Shown: piece after piece, positions 1-7,999 of the stretch
Layout: each line of letters opens with the position of its first letter
Position numbering within the stretch: position 1 is the stretch's first letter
From: an uncultured Lachnospiraceae bacterium
GTDB taxonomy: Bacteria > Bacillota > Clostridia > Lachnospirales > Lachnospiraceae
NCBI GenBank assembly: GCA_947166015.1
Contig: CAMVCQ010000005.1
Location: 1 to 57,663 of the forward strand
DNA: 57,663 nucleotides
Reading direction: 5' to 3'
Translations under genes and position numbers: made by a program
The notes under the pieces: generated by a model
The model's database searches: none
What the model was told of the DNA's origin: nothing
Seen by the model: only the letters and a program-made list of their open reading frames with translations

Positions 1-1511
1 TCATCCTCAGCATTTACAGACGGTAGAGACGGATCTGCATAACTTTCGTTATACTTGTGTCCGAAACCATCAAATCCCGCAAAATAAACCTCCTTGAGAC
101 CAAGACGATCCATCAGACGAAGTGCACAGATAGCCGGATTATCAAAGTATTTCCATCCTCTCTTTATAACGTGATTAAAGGATACTACACGCTCGTTCTC
201 TATTTTACCACTTTTGTGGATATTTGACAAGACTATCTTGTCTGTTTGATCAAAGGTAGCCTTGTACGCCTCTTTGGTGTACTCATATCTGGCCTGATTC
301 ACAAAAAATATGTAATCATACATATATCCTTGAATCACGGCATTCACGCCGATTACAACCGGCTTTTCCTTTGCTATAAAAGCGTCTATCTCAGATTTTT
401 TCTCAACAAGTGATTTACCGGGACACAACAACAACACTTTTCCATTAAGCTCATTTGCAAGCTGTTTCAAAGTCTCTTCATCATCCACAAGTCTACTCTG
501 ATTCTCCAGATATCTGGTTTCAAGCAGATCATAGTCATATTTCCTTCGTTCTTCCGGTTGCAAAGACTCAATAATGTTTCGCATATCCTGCGCATTTGTT
601 CTGTGATTTTTCAATAGGTAGTCTATATTATTTACGTGGCATTGATACAGACCTGCTATGAAAAACTCTGTGGAGTATCCCCATTTATATTTCTCCTGAA
701 ACTCAACCATGTATTTATCTATAGCGTCCAAAACCGCATCCAGGTCATATCCTCCGTTGTGATGCCTGTTCAGATAGCTTACCACAAGCTCAGTAGTCGC
801 ATTTCCGGCGCCTCGTCCCATTCCGCACAGACTTGAATCAACCACGCAAGCCCTGTTATTCTCAGTCATTTTTTTTACAAAATGCGATGTCAAAGCAAAT
901 GAAAGCTGTTGATTATTATGCGAGTGGAAACCAATCATTATCGATGGATCAAGCTTTTCACATAGTATGTTGACGATTCTGTCTACATCCTCCTCATACA
1001 TGGCTCCAAATGTATCCACTACCGAGAGTGATACAGGTTTGAACTCATTCATATACGCAACCAAGTCACACAACTCATCATCTGTATATGCAAGTGTATT
1101 TGCGGCTTGAAAATACACCTTGTAGCCTTTTTCACGGATCTTTTTTCCAACCTCTATTCCCTGTCGATGCTTTCCCCTGGGAAACACAACCCTTATAGCA
1201 TCTATCGATTTGCCATCGAACTCAGGCAGTGTTCCATCTACATCATAACGATCCCAGTCTATCATCGTTACATATGTCACATCATCTTTTCGCTCGATCA
1301 GATATGGTTCGATATCCGACGGCACATGATAGTAACTCGAGCCCTCCTTATGCGGATCATCCTTTAGCCAACCGCATTCGATGATATCAGCGCCGGCGTC
1401 CTGAAGATTTTTGATAATTCCTTTGATCGCGGGTACACCAAAAGCGGAGCCATTGATATATGCTCCGTCTCGTAATGTGCAATCAAGTAGTTGTATCATA
1501 TTACTATACAT
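1..1511 (-). CDS. HMGL-type aldolase with C-terminal MptE/DUF115-like region (partial)
   Basis: The C-terminus runs off the left edge; 503 codons are visible from an ATG placed six bases after TAGGAG. The N-terminal ~300 residues form a DRE-TIM/HMGL-like barrel: LLDCTLRDGAYINGS near the start is the usual metal- and substrate-binding RDG motif, FHSHNN supplies metal-binding histidines and GMGRGAGN follows. Relatives such as 4-hydroxy-2-oxovalerate aldolase cleave or form C-C bonds with pyruvate. The second half (LLLCPGKS, then VIGVNAVIQGYMYDYIFFVNQ) resembles nucleotide-binding domains seen in surface-glycan and flagellin-modification genes, so this is a two-domain protein. It directly follows the ThDP enzyme gene and ends the sigma-D-controlled unit as seen here. 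An aldol step building an unusual sugar or acid is inference; substrate unknown. Confidence 0.75.
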   Translation of the reverse strand, partial: MYSNMIQLLDCTLRDGAYINGSAFGVPAIKGIIKNLQDAGADIIECGWLKDDPHKEGSSYYHVPSDIEPYLIERKDDVTYVTMIDWDRYDVDGTLPEFDGKSIDAIRVVFPRGKHRQGIEVGKKIREKGYKVYFQAANTLAYTDDELCDLVAYMNEFKPVSLSVVDTFGAMYEEDVDRIVNILCEKLDPSIMIGFHSHNNQQLSFALTSHFVKKMTENNRACVVDSSLCGMGRGAGNATTELVVSYLNRHHNGGYDLDAVLDAIDKYMVEFQEKYKWGYSTEFFIAGLYQCHVNNIDYLLKNHRTNAQDMRNIIESLQPEERRKYDYDLLETRYLENQSRLVDDEETLKQLANELNGKVLLLCPGKSLVEKKSEIDAFIAKEKPVVIGVNAVIQGYMYDYIFFVNQARYEYTKEAYKATFDQTDKIVLSNIHKSGKIENERVVSFNHVIKRGWKYFDNPAICALRLMDRLGLKEVYFAGFDGFGHKYNESYADPSLPSVNAED

Positions 1512-1520
1512 CTTCATCTC

Positions 1521-3488
1521 CTACATCGGTTTTCCGGAGCTCTCCTCCAGTGGTTCCACTATCATTTCTTCGAAGAATACATCTCTGTCAATAAATGGTG
1601 ACTGATCCTCAATCGGCCTGAAACCAAATTTACGTTTTCCATACATAACAAGTGCGTTGTGGAGATCAAATTCATCCGGATCAGTGTTCACTTCACAAAT
1701 TGCAGGCTTGTTATCACAAAACAGCACATCAAGCTTTTCGTCTATCTCTATCGGTTTATCTATCTTGATATACCTGATGCCAAAAGCTTCTGAAAGCTTC
1801 CCAAAATCCGGAAAATCAAGACCATTACTCGGATCAGTGCCCTTCGATTTTCCTCGAAAATGTGCCTTTTGTCCGTGCCTTACTCCTGAGTACCCAAAAT
1901 TACAATTAATTATCAGCTTTATGTTAAAACCATTTCTGACAAATGTCTGTAATTCCTGCAGGTTCATCATTGCCGAGCCATCCCCTGTAATGGATACTAT
2001 AGTTCCTTCAGGATCGGCGCAAGCTGCACCACATGCTCCCGGCATTACAAATCCCATTTCCCCCTGAGCATAAGCATGTATAAGCCTATCCCCTTTTTTC
2101 ATATGCACATTGGATGATATAATCGCTCCTGTAAATCCGGCGTCTGCAAGCACTGTTGACTTCTCCGGCAGATGCTCCGTAAGTTTTTTTAGGAATTGCT
2201 TAAACACGATCATATCCGGAGTTTTGCTTTCATACTCATACCCGGACAGGACATTTTTCCAGTGAATACATCTATCTATCCATGCATCAAGTCCACAGCC
2301 AATACTGCTTATATCTTTTTCAATCACTGCCAAGGCTTTTCTCAAGAAATCTTTTGCATCCGCTTTGATGAACTTATCTATGCTTACACCTTCTTTTTGG
2401 TGCTCTATTTCATCTATATCAACAACTATTATTTGAGCTTCCCTAGCAAACTGCCCTTGCTCAGGTCCGGTGGTATCGATTGACAAACGATTTCCTATAG
2501 CGATCACAAGATCTGAGTTCTGTATGATAAAGTTGGCATGTCTGTTGGCACTGACAGAGCAAACAACACCCATATTGTAAGGATGATCACACTCTATCAT
2601 ATCAACCGAAAATCTGGTGAATAGCACTGGGATATGCGTCCATTCGACAAATCTCCTTAGTTCTTCCTCTGCGTGCGCACTCTGCACACCATGCCCTGCA
2701 AATATCACAGGTCTCTCAGCTTTTTTCAGTGCATCTATTACATAATCTACGTCGCCATCAGATACCAACGATTTACCAAGAGCCTGCACAAGAGCGCTAC
2801 TTGCTTCGATTCTGTCCGGTTTGATCGGATCATTTCCCATATTTTGAGACAGAACACTTTTCTCTTCAGCATCAAGATAGCCAGTCAACGCATCCACATA
2901 TTTTATATACTCATCATACCTTCTCAGTCCATCCTCGTCCACCATTGAGTTCTGGACAGGCAAAGGCACATCTATCCAAGTCGGTCCCTGTCGCCCTTCC
3001 TTCGCCATATAGATAGCCCTGTCAACCTCATAGGCGACATCTGCAGGGTCCGTAAGCATGACCGCAGACTTTGTTATCGGTTCTACAAGCTGTACTATAT
3101 CTGCCTCCTGCACGCCTATCTGACGGAGTCTGACTCCTGTTTTTTTGAAATACTCATGTGTAGTCTGCTCAGGCGCCTGTTGTCCTGAAATAAAAATGCA
3201 CGGGATACTATCCTGCCATGCATGAAGTAGTCCCGTCATTGTATTTGTCCCAGCGCAGCCTGTCGTAACAAGGCATGCTCCAAGGTTTTTCGTATGCTGC
3301 GAGTAAGCTATGGCAGCATACGCCGCAGCCTGCTCATGATGCGTAGATATGCTTGTGATCTCATTTGCCTCTTCAGCACGACGTACGGCATCCATCAGGT
3401 AGACACACTGCCCACCCGGCACATAAAAAAGGTGCTTCACACCTTCCTCGGCTATTCTCTTTATTATATAGTCTGCTACTCGTATCAT
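1521..3488 (-). CDS. ThDP-dependent acetolactate-synthase-like enzyme
   Basis: A 655-residue member of the acetolactate synthase/pyruvate decarboxylase superfamily. The N-terminal Pyr domain carries the catalytic glutamate in THHEQAAAYAA (Glu52), a central domain follows, and the C-terminal PP domain has the ThDP/Mg motif GDGSAMMNLQE at about residue 502, ending in NCN rather than the usual NN. It is about 80-100 residues longer than typical catabolic acetolactate synthases. Start ATG 3488 is chosen because AGAGGG lies just upstream; an in-frame TTG six codons earlier has no ribosome binding site. It lies among ACP, SDR and aldolase genes rather than ilv genes, so a carboligase acting on a sugar or acyl aldehyde (as YerE does in yersiniose biosynthesis) fits better than branched-chain amino acid synthesis. 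Substrate is inference. Confidence 0.82.
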   Translation of the reverse strand: MIRVADYIIKRIAEEGVKHLFYVPGGQCVYLMDAVRRAEEANEITSISTHHEQAAAYAAIAYSQHTKNLGACLVTTGCAGTNTMTGLLHAWQDSIPCIFISGQQAPEQTTHEYFKKTGVRLRQIGVQEADIVQLVEPITKSAVMLTDPADVAYEVDRAIYMAKEGRQGPTWIDVPLPVQNSMVDEDGLRRYDEYIKYVDALTGYLDAEEKSVLSQNMGNDPIKPDRIEASSALVQALGKSLVSDGDVDYVIDALKKAERPVIFAGHGVQSAHAEEELRRFVEWTHIPVLFTRFSVDMIECDHPYNMGVVCSVSANRHANFIIQNSDLVIAIGNRLSIDTTGPEQGQFAREAQIIVVDIDEIEHQKEGVSIDKFIKADAKDFLRKALAVIEKDISSIGCGLDAWIDRCIHWKNVLSGYEYESKTPDMIVFKQFLKKLTEHLPEKSTVLADAGFTGAIISSNVHMKKGDRLIHAYAQGEMGFVMPGACGAACADPEGTIVSITGDGSAMMNLQELQTFVRNGFNIKLIINCNFGYSGVRHGQKAHFRGKSKGTDPSNGLDFPDFGKLSEAFGIRYIKIDKPIEIDEKLDVLFCDNKPAICEVNTDPDEFDLHNALVMYGKRKFGFRPIEDQSPFIDRDVFFEEMIVEPLEESSGKPM

Positions 3489-3502
3489 ATTTCCCTCTTT
3501 TT

Positions 3503-3919
3503 TCAAGGCATGGTCTGTGGGTCTTCTATCATTTCTTCGCCAATCATCGACTCAACTATTTTTATATACTCTTTGGCTATTATCATAGCTTGATCTATAT
3601 CCTCTATCAACGAAACAAAGCTATCCTTGTATCGTGATTCTGTCTCCCACGAATACACTGTCGACGCAATACTTCTGAGTTCTTCCTGCAATGGAACCTG
3701 AATGTTATTTCGGTTTAAAATATTCAGATTTGCTCGAACATCATGGTTCTCTGCATATTGCAACCCGTTTAATTCAACCATTGCTTTTAGAGACATCTCT
3801 ATAGCCTGCTGAAGATTATAACACACATCATCTCTGTATGCATCGTCTTCACCCATTTTTTTATAATTTGTTTCAGCGTTTTCCAGCTTAACCTTTGCTC
3901 TACTCAGTAGCTTACTCAA
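3503..3919 (-). CDS. HEPN-domain protein
   Basis: 138 residues, all-helical, matching the HEPN family that pairs with minimal nucleotidyltransferases (YNLQQAIEMSLKAMVELNG is the typical central helix, with a His at AENHDVRANL). It starts at a TTG overlapping the TGA of the preceding nucleotidyltransferase (TTGA), so the pair is translationally coupled. I do not see an R-X4-6-H ribonuclease motif, so activity as a HepT-type RNase toxin is doubtful. The pair sits inside a biosynthetic operon between an SDR and a ThDP enzyme, which is unusual for a free-standing toxin-antitoxin module. Confidence 0.72.
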   Translation of the reverse strand: MSKLLSRAKVKLENAETNYKKMGEDDAYRDDVCYNLQQAIEMSLKAMVELNGLQYAENHDVRANLNILNRNNIQVPLQEELRSIASTVYSWETESRYKDSFVSLIEDIDQAMIIAKEYIKIVESMIGEEMIEDPQTMP

Positions 3920-4272
3920 ACTATTTGCACCCCCTCAAGGATTTTTTTATATATCCTATCAGTTTCTTCAATCCGATCAAACCACAATACATCGGCATTC
4001 CAATCGCAGATATTCTGTATCATCTCAGAAATATCATTTTTATTCTTTACATCCACACATTCATCCTTAAGTCTTACAAGTATATCTATATCACTCCCCT
4101 GATGACATCTGTCGGATACTGCGCTTCCAAACACCATGATACTAGATATTCGTTTGTCCGATTTAAATTCATTGTGTATATCCCTGACCTGGCGTTGTTT
4201 CGTAGGAAATACTCTCCTCATATCAACACCATCAACTTCATATATTGTCTTAAATATGGGAACTTTCCTCAT
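3916..4272 (-). CDS. Minimal nucleotidyltransferase (MNT/MntA-like)
   Basis: 118 residues with the nucleotidyltransferase signature FGSAVSDRCHQGSDIDILV: Gly-Ser followed by the paired acidic residues Asp-x-Asp that bind metal. Start ATG 4272 follows GGAGGG by about seven bases; an in-frame TTG five codons upstream lies inside the ribosome binding site and is rejected. Family members either AMPylate a partner HEPN protein (MntA antitoxins) or act on small substrates. It is coupled to the HEPN gene by a 4-base overlap and lies 48 bases after the SDR gene. Its function in this operon is not evident. Confidence 0.72.
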   Translation of the reverse strand: MRKVPIFKTIYEVDGVDMRRVFPTKQRQVRDIHNEFKSDKRISSIMVFGSAVSDRCHQGSDIDILVRLKDECVDVKNKNDISEMIQNICDWNADVLWFDRIEETDRIYKKILEGVQIV

Positions 4273-4320
4273 AGGGCATCCCTCCAATCCTTTTTCCGCA
4301 TTTATCTCCCTAAGCTCGTA

Positions 4321-5073
4321 TCACCCTATCAGCCCTCCATCGACCCTAAGCACCTGCCCTGTCATAAACCTCGACATATCCGACGCCAAAAAAGTCACTG
4401 CTCCTGCGATCTCCTCGGGCTCTCCTTTTCGTTTCATTACATTCATTTCAAGAGCTATTCTTTCATCCTCTTCACTCATTGAGTTGCCCATATCCGTCGC
4501 AGTAAGTCCCGGTGCAACAGCATTTACCCTGATCCCGTAGGCTCCATACTCTCTTGCAAGTCGTTTGGTTGCGCCTATGATAGCAGCTTTAACGGCAGAG
4601 TACTCGAGGTTTGCCCCGGCATCGTACGCCGCTGATGAAGATATAAAAACAATGCTTCCTGATTTAGCCTTCATCATTCTTTTGGAAAGCATCTGTGTAA
4701 GTGTAAGTCCCGAAAAAAAGCTTACATCAAACATTTCTCTGACTGTTTGCATTTTTGTCATCGCAAAGCTTGCGAGTGGATTTGCTATGCCTATGTTGTT
4801 TACCAGTATATCTATCTGCAGCTTTGTTCCTGCGATCTCTTTTGCCGCTGCCTTGACCTGTTCCTCATCGGAAAAATCTGCATAAACTATGCCTATGTTC
4901 ACGCCGTGATACTCAGAAAGGTTTTTGCAATACTCACTGAACTCCGGTCTTTCCTGTCTGATGACAGCAAAACAATTCGCCCCGTGACGAGCGAAATCCT
5001 CAAGTATAGCTTTTCCTATGCCTCGGTTACAGCCTGTGATGACAGCACGTTTCCCTTCAAGCAGTCGGTTCAT
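4321..5073 (-). CDS. FabG-like SDR oxidoreductase
   Basis: 250-residue classical short-chain dehydrogenase. Visible motifs: nucleotide-binding TGCNRGIG (residues 13-20), NNIG at 92-95, catalytic Ser in FISSSAAY, and Tyr158-x3-Lys162 (YSAVK). The C-terminus (LRVDGGLIG) is typical of 3-oxoacyl-ACP reductase/FabG relatives. The ATG overlaps the stop of the acyl carrier protein gene (ATGA), implying coupled translation and suggesting an ACP-bound substrate, or a keto group on a nucleotide-linked sugar. FabG-like and ACP genes also occur in the Pseudomonas aeruginosa flagellin glycosylation island, a useful precedent. Confidence 0.87.
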   Translation of the reverse strand: MNRLLEGKRAVITGCNRGIGKAILEDFARHGANCFAVIRQERPEFSEYCKNLSEYHGVNIGIVYADFSDEEQVKAAAKEIAGTKLQIDILVNNIGIANPLASFAMTKMQTVREMFDVSFFSGLTLTQMLSKRMMKAKSGSIVFISSSAAYDAGANLEYSAVKAAIIGATKRLAREYGAYGIRVNAVAPGLTATDMGNSMSEEDERIALEMNVMKRKGEPEEIAGAVTFLASDMSRFMTGQVLRVDGGLIG

Positions 5074-5312
5074 TTGTCAATCTCCACGTCATATTTTTTC
5101 AGTATCTCAATCCCTTTGTCAAATGAACTCAGATCGATAATGTCGTCAGTGTCCATCATAATATCAAAAGCGTCCTCAAGCTCTGCTATCAGGGACATGT
5201 GTCCTACAGAATCCCACTCAGGGATGCTCTGATAAGTCAGGCCTTCGACGCCTTCTTTGTCAATTTCCAACGCTTCTGCAAAAGCGTTTATGTACTTTTC
5301 TCTGTTTGTCAT
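5070..5312 (-). CDS. Acyl carrier protein
   Basis: 80-residue acidic protein with the phosphopantetheine attachment site in EWDSVGHMS (Ser35). ATG 5312 is used because AAGGAGG lies nine bases upstream; upstream in-frame codons overlap the promoter. It is the first gene of the unit ACP-SDR-MNT-HEPN-ThDP-aldolase and is preceded by both a sigma-A promoter and a sigma-D promoter. No fatty acid synthase genes are nearby, so it is a specialised ACP, probably carrying the acyl group handled by the LuxE/LuxC-like pair encoded just upstream. The cargo is unknown. Confidence 0.88.
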   Translation of the reverse strand: MTNREKYINAFAEALEIDKEGVEGLTYQSIPEWDSVGHMSLIAELEDAFDIMMDTDDIIDLSSFDKGIEILKKYDVEIDK

Positions 5313-5337
5313 GATCCGCATCCTCCTTGACTTGATG

Positions 5338-5366
5338 ATTATACCATGTTTTTCGGTATTTTGCAA
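5338..5366 (-). promoter_or_regulatory. Sigma-A promoter before the ACP gene
   Basis: On the minus strand TTGCAA (5361-5366) and consensus TATAAT (5338-5343) are 17 bases apart. The -10 box is 25 bases upstream of the ACP start codon, so the leader would be very short and the sigma-D promoter further upstream would give a longer transcript of the same unit. Confidence 0.7.
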
Positions 5367-5434
5367 TCCTTTGCCTGTGTTTTGTCATCCGATATGACAA
5401 TTCCAACAAAAGATAAAATCGTCATTTCCTGTTA

Positions 5435-5466
5435 TATATCGGAGGTTTGGTTCAGTTTCTTAACCC
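5435..5466 (-). promoter_or_regulatory. Sigma-D/sigma-28 flagellar promoter before the ACP-led operon
   Basis: Minus-strand GGGTTAA (5460-5466), 17-base spacer, CCGATATA (5435-5442). The same two boxes with a 16-17 base spacer stand before both flagellin genes, flaG and (as CCGATAAA) flgM in this window, and the -10 matches the B. subtilis sigma-D consensus (GCCGATAT). A short A-tract lies upstream, as at the flagellar copies. It points at the ACP gene with only non-coding DNA between. Confidence 0.75.
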
Positions 5467-5556
5467 TTCTTGTCTTTTTTCACGCTATTTTCTTCTACAC
5501 AGTTTTCACATAATTCCCACAATTAACGCAATTCCTTCTCAAAACTATGCATCCCA

Positions 5557-6750
5557 TCAATCAGCGTTGAAAACACCTCGGCTCATCGCCTCTATCATAT
5601 CATACCCGTCCCAGAAAAACGACAGATCCATCGTGTGTCCAACAGGTACTATCCGGTCAACGCCCTTCACACCTGCCTTTCGCACAATCTCACCAATCTC
5701 CGATGGTTCAACTCCCAGATATGCTATAGTCTGAGCTCTTTTTCCAAGCACAGGCGTTATGCTTTGTAGATCCGATGTCTCATATTCAAAAAAATACCCC
5801 CCAAGCATTTTGTAATCCATAAGCTTATCTGACAAAGCATCTACTTCTATGCGCATACATATCGGATTGTCATCTATCAATCTTATAGGAGTTATATCAG
5901 TTGACAGCTCGGCGAATTTTTCAAGCTTATCGACCGCAACAACCGGTTGGAGTTCATACTCCTCTTCAACTCTTTTTATTAGAAATCTCCAAAACCTCTC
6001 CTGCGAAGCACCGCCGTACCACACCACCATCCTCGGCGAGCTGCACGCATTCTGATCGGAATAATATGTATCCGTATAAAAATCCTTTGCTACCTGTTTT
6101 GCCTCTTCATCACTGAGTCCGGCGTAGTATGAAGCATCTATGATAGCTATCGAATGTCTATCCGCAAAAGTCATCTCTATTCCGCGAGGCGGCAGAGGAC
6201 TTTGTCTGACTTCCCCTATAGTTCTGTCTCCACCCCATATGATACGCACATCTGATATACTACTCAGATAATCAGTGATTTCTTTGTCATGAGGATATCG
6301 GATTATACATATCCTATCACGGAACTCTATATACTTTTCATCCTCAAGAATTCTGTTAACCTCATTTGTTATTATTCTTACCTGGTCAAACTCTTTTTCT
6401 GACACCCTGATCACGCAGGCATTGCCGGCAAGCAAAGCCGAAGTCATAGAGACTGCAAAATTCACGGGAACGTTTGACGGAGCTATATGAAATGCCACTC
6501 CGCGCCCCATCCGAAATCTGCCCTCATAACGAACCTTTTCTTTCATAAGATGTGATTTTCTGATCCAGAATCCATACGACATCAGATCCACATAGCTTCT
6601 GTATTCCGCCTTTGACAAAAGAGCCCTCGACAACTCATTCAAAAAATCAACCGTCAGCTCATCAAAAGTTGGCCTTGTCGCAGTATCACCTATTTTTTCA
6701 AGTGTTTTTTTATTCCCTGTAAGGAATGTGATTTGTTCAAATATATCCAT
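5557..6750 (-). CDS. LuxC-like acyl-CoA/acyl-protein reductase
   Basis: 397 residues of the LuxC acyl-CoA reductase family, related to aldehyde dehydrogenases. Visible are the cofactor-binding region GVAFHIAPSNVPVNFA (84-99), SALLAGNACVIR (104-115) and the presumed catalytic Cys236 in DQNACSSPR. LuxC reduces an acyl thioester to an aldehyde with NADPH. ATG 6750 has AGGAA six bases upstream; ATG 6756 abuts it. It follows the LuxE-like gene by 22 bases. With no luxAB luciferase genes here, bioluminescence is not implied; such LuxC/LuxE pairs occur in surface-polysaccharide loci. Aldehyde supply for the aldolase or ThDP enzyme is inference. Confidence 0.82.
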   Translation of the reverse strand: MDIFEQITFLTGNKKTLEKIGDTATRPTFDELTVDFLNELSRALLSKAEYRSYVDLMSYGFWIRKSHLMKEKVRYEGRFRMGRGVAFHIAPSNVPVNFAVSMTSALLAGNACVIRVSEKEFDQVRIITNEVNRILEDEKYIEFRDRICIIRYPHDKEITDYLSSISDVRIIWGGDRTIGEVRQSPLPPRGIEMTFADRHSIAIIDASYYAGLSDEEAKQVAKDFYTDTYYSDQNACSSPRMVVWYGGASQERFWRFLIKRVEEEYELQPVVAVDKLEKFAELSTDITPIRLIDDNPICMRIEVDALSDKLMDYKMLGGYFFEYETSDLQSITPVLGKRAQTIAYLGVEPSEIGEIVRKAGVKGVDRIVPVGHTMDLSFFWDGYDMIEAMSRGVFNAD

Positions 6751-6772
6751 AATCATTTCCTGTCACTTTTCA

Positions 6773-7930
6773 TTATTTCGCATAGTCCGTTGCATATGTG
6801 TCCGAGCACCCCCGTACCTCCGCTTTTTTTATCCGTCCAAGTATCTGCACATATTTACCTTTTCTGCCGCACGGACAATCATCCTCACCGAGCACTATCC
6901 CCTCATCTTCCGTCAGAAGCGAATGCCCCGGATACGAGTGTGGCAGCACAGAAACAACCTGAAGTATGCCCTTTTCTCCAATCTCACACTCTTCCCAAGT
7001 ATCATATCGCCTGGGGATCACATCTGAAAAAATGCTCGCGTGCAGATGCCCACATTCACACTCTGCATATATACATCCTGTCTGCTCAACCATTCCGTAA
7101 TGATCTATAAAATGCGTTATCCCGGTCACTTCTCCGACACGCTTTTTAAACTCTTCACGAGAGACTTTTTCTTCTTCTATTTTTTTCCACCCTCCACCGG
7201 TGAAAAGCCAGGCATTAGACAGATCATATTTCAGACCATGATTATTGTCTGATTTCAATCCGAAACAATGCCCTGTTTTTTCATTACTGTTCAGCTTATC
7301 TATCTTGTTTTTTTGCATCTCAAGTTGTTTATATAAATGCTCCCACACCATAAATGTAAAACCAAAAATAACAAACGGTTTGTCTCCGTATTTTTCCAAA
7401 AATTCTCCGAGAGCCTCTTCATTCAGGCTCATATCATCGTTTAGTACATAGACCATTTTTCTCGCCATAAATTGAAGCCCCATTATAGCAGCTCCCCTTG
7501 CGGAAAACATCGTTCTGTCCTTCATTACTTTTGGTGTATCGATGATCATCATAGGCAGTCTTTGTTTGCCCCAAAAATCATTCAAAATATGGATCATAGT
7601 TTTTTGCTGAAGCATCGCAGTTTCCTGATCTACAAATATTTTGGACACCTTTTGTCCGGATGTCCCCGAGGATGTCATCGTTTTGAAAACACTATCATCC
7701 GGTATGCTTTTGAGCTCTCTTTCCTTAAAAAGCCTAACAGGAAAAAACGGTATATCCTTATAGCTTTTCACCTTACTCTCATCATACCCGACTGCATTTA
7801 AAAAAGAAGCATACTCAGGACAATTCTCCCTGTGATGCTTTGTAAGCTCTATTAATTCCTTGGTTAGCTTTTGTTCTTTTTTTTCACGGTCCCATTCATA
7901 TGGAGACACCTCAAAAAACTCGTCAATCAA
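6773..7930 (-). CDS. LuxE-like acyl-protein synthetase
   Basis: 385 residues of the LuxE/PaaK-like adenylate-forming family: TSSGTSGQKVSK (~90-101) is the phosphate-binding loop, FGFTFMVWEHLY and LFTGGGWKK are conserved, HYGMVEQTG follows, and cysteines near CECGH and CPCGRKGKYVQILGR may bind zinc. LuxE activates a carboxylic acid as acyl-AMP and passes it to a protein thiol or carrier; here the ACP and the adjacent LuxC are natural partners. The best start is TTG 7930, about nine bases after GGAG; no ATG fits. The 69-base gap to the transketolase-like gene contains a 15-codon ATG frame overlapping the TTG, possibly a coupling device. Confidence 0.82.
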   Translation of the reverse strand: MIDEFFEVSPYEWDREKKEQKLTKELIELTKHHRENCPEYASFLNAVGYDESKVKSYKDIPFFPVRLFKERELKSIPDDSVFKTMTSSGTSGQKVSKIFVDQETAMLQQKTMIHILNDFWGKQRLPMMIIDTPKVMKDRTMFSARGAAIMGLQFMARKMVYVLNDDMSLNEEALGEFLEKYGDKPFVIFGFTFMVWEHLYKQLEMQKNKIDKLNSNEKTGHCFGLKSDNNHGLKYDLSNAWLFTGGGWKKIEEEKVSREEFKKRVGEVTGITHFIDHYGMVEQTGCIYAECECGHLHASIFSDVIPRRYDTWEECEIGEKGILQVVSVLPHSYPGHSLLTEDEGIVLGEDDCPCGRKGKYVQILGRIKKAEVRGCSDTYATDYAK

Positions 7931-7999
7931 TCCAATTATTCTCCAATTCGTTTTTTAATTCAATAAACATACTATAGTATTTTTCTTTTGTTTCGCTTA

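Noticed and set aside
3503-4272. Calling the pair hepT/mntA toxin-antitoxin
   Set aside because: The HEPN lacks a visible R-X4-6-H motif and the pair is embedded in a coupled operon, so only family names are given.
5557-7930. Bioluminescence genes (luxC, luxE)
   Set aside because: No luciferase subunits are present and these families are common in surface-polysaccharide clusters.
7923-7970. 15-codon ATG frame before the LuxE-like gene
   Set aside because: It has no clear ribosome binding site and no similarity; at most it might couple translation to the TTG start.
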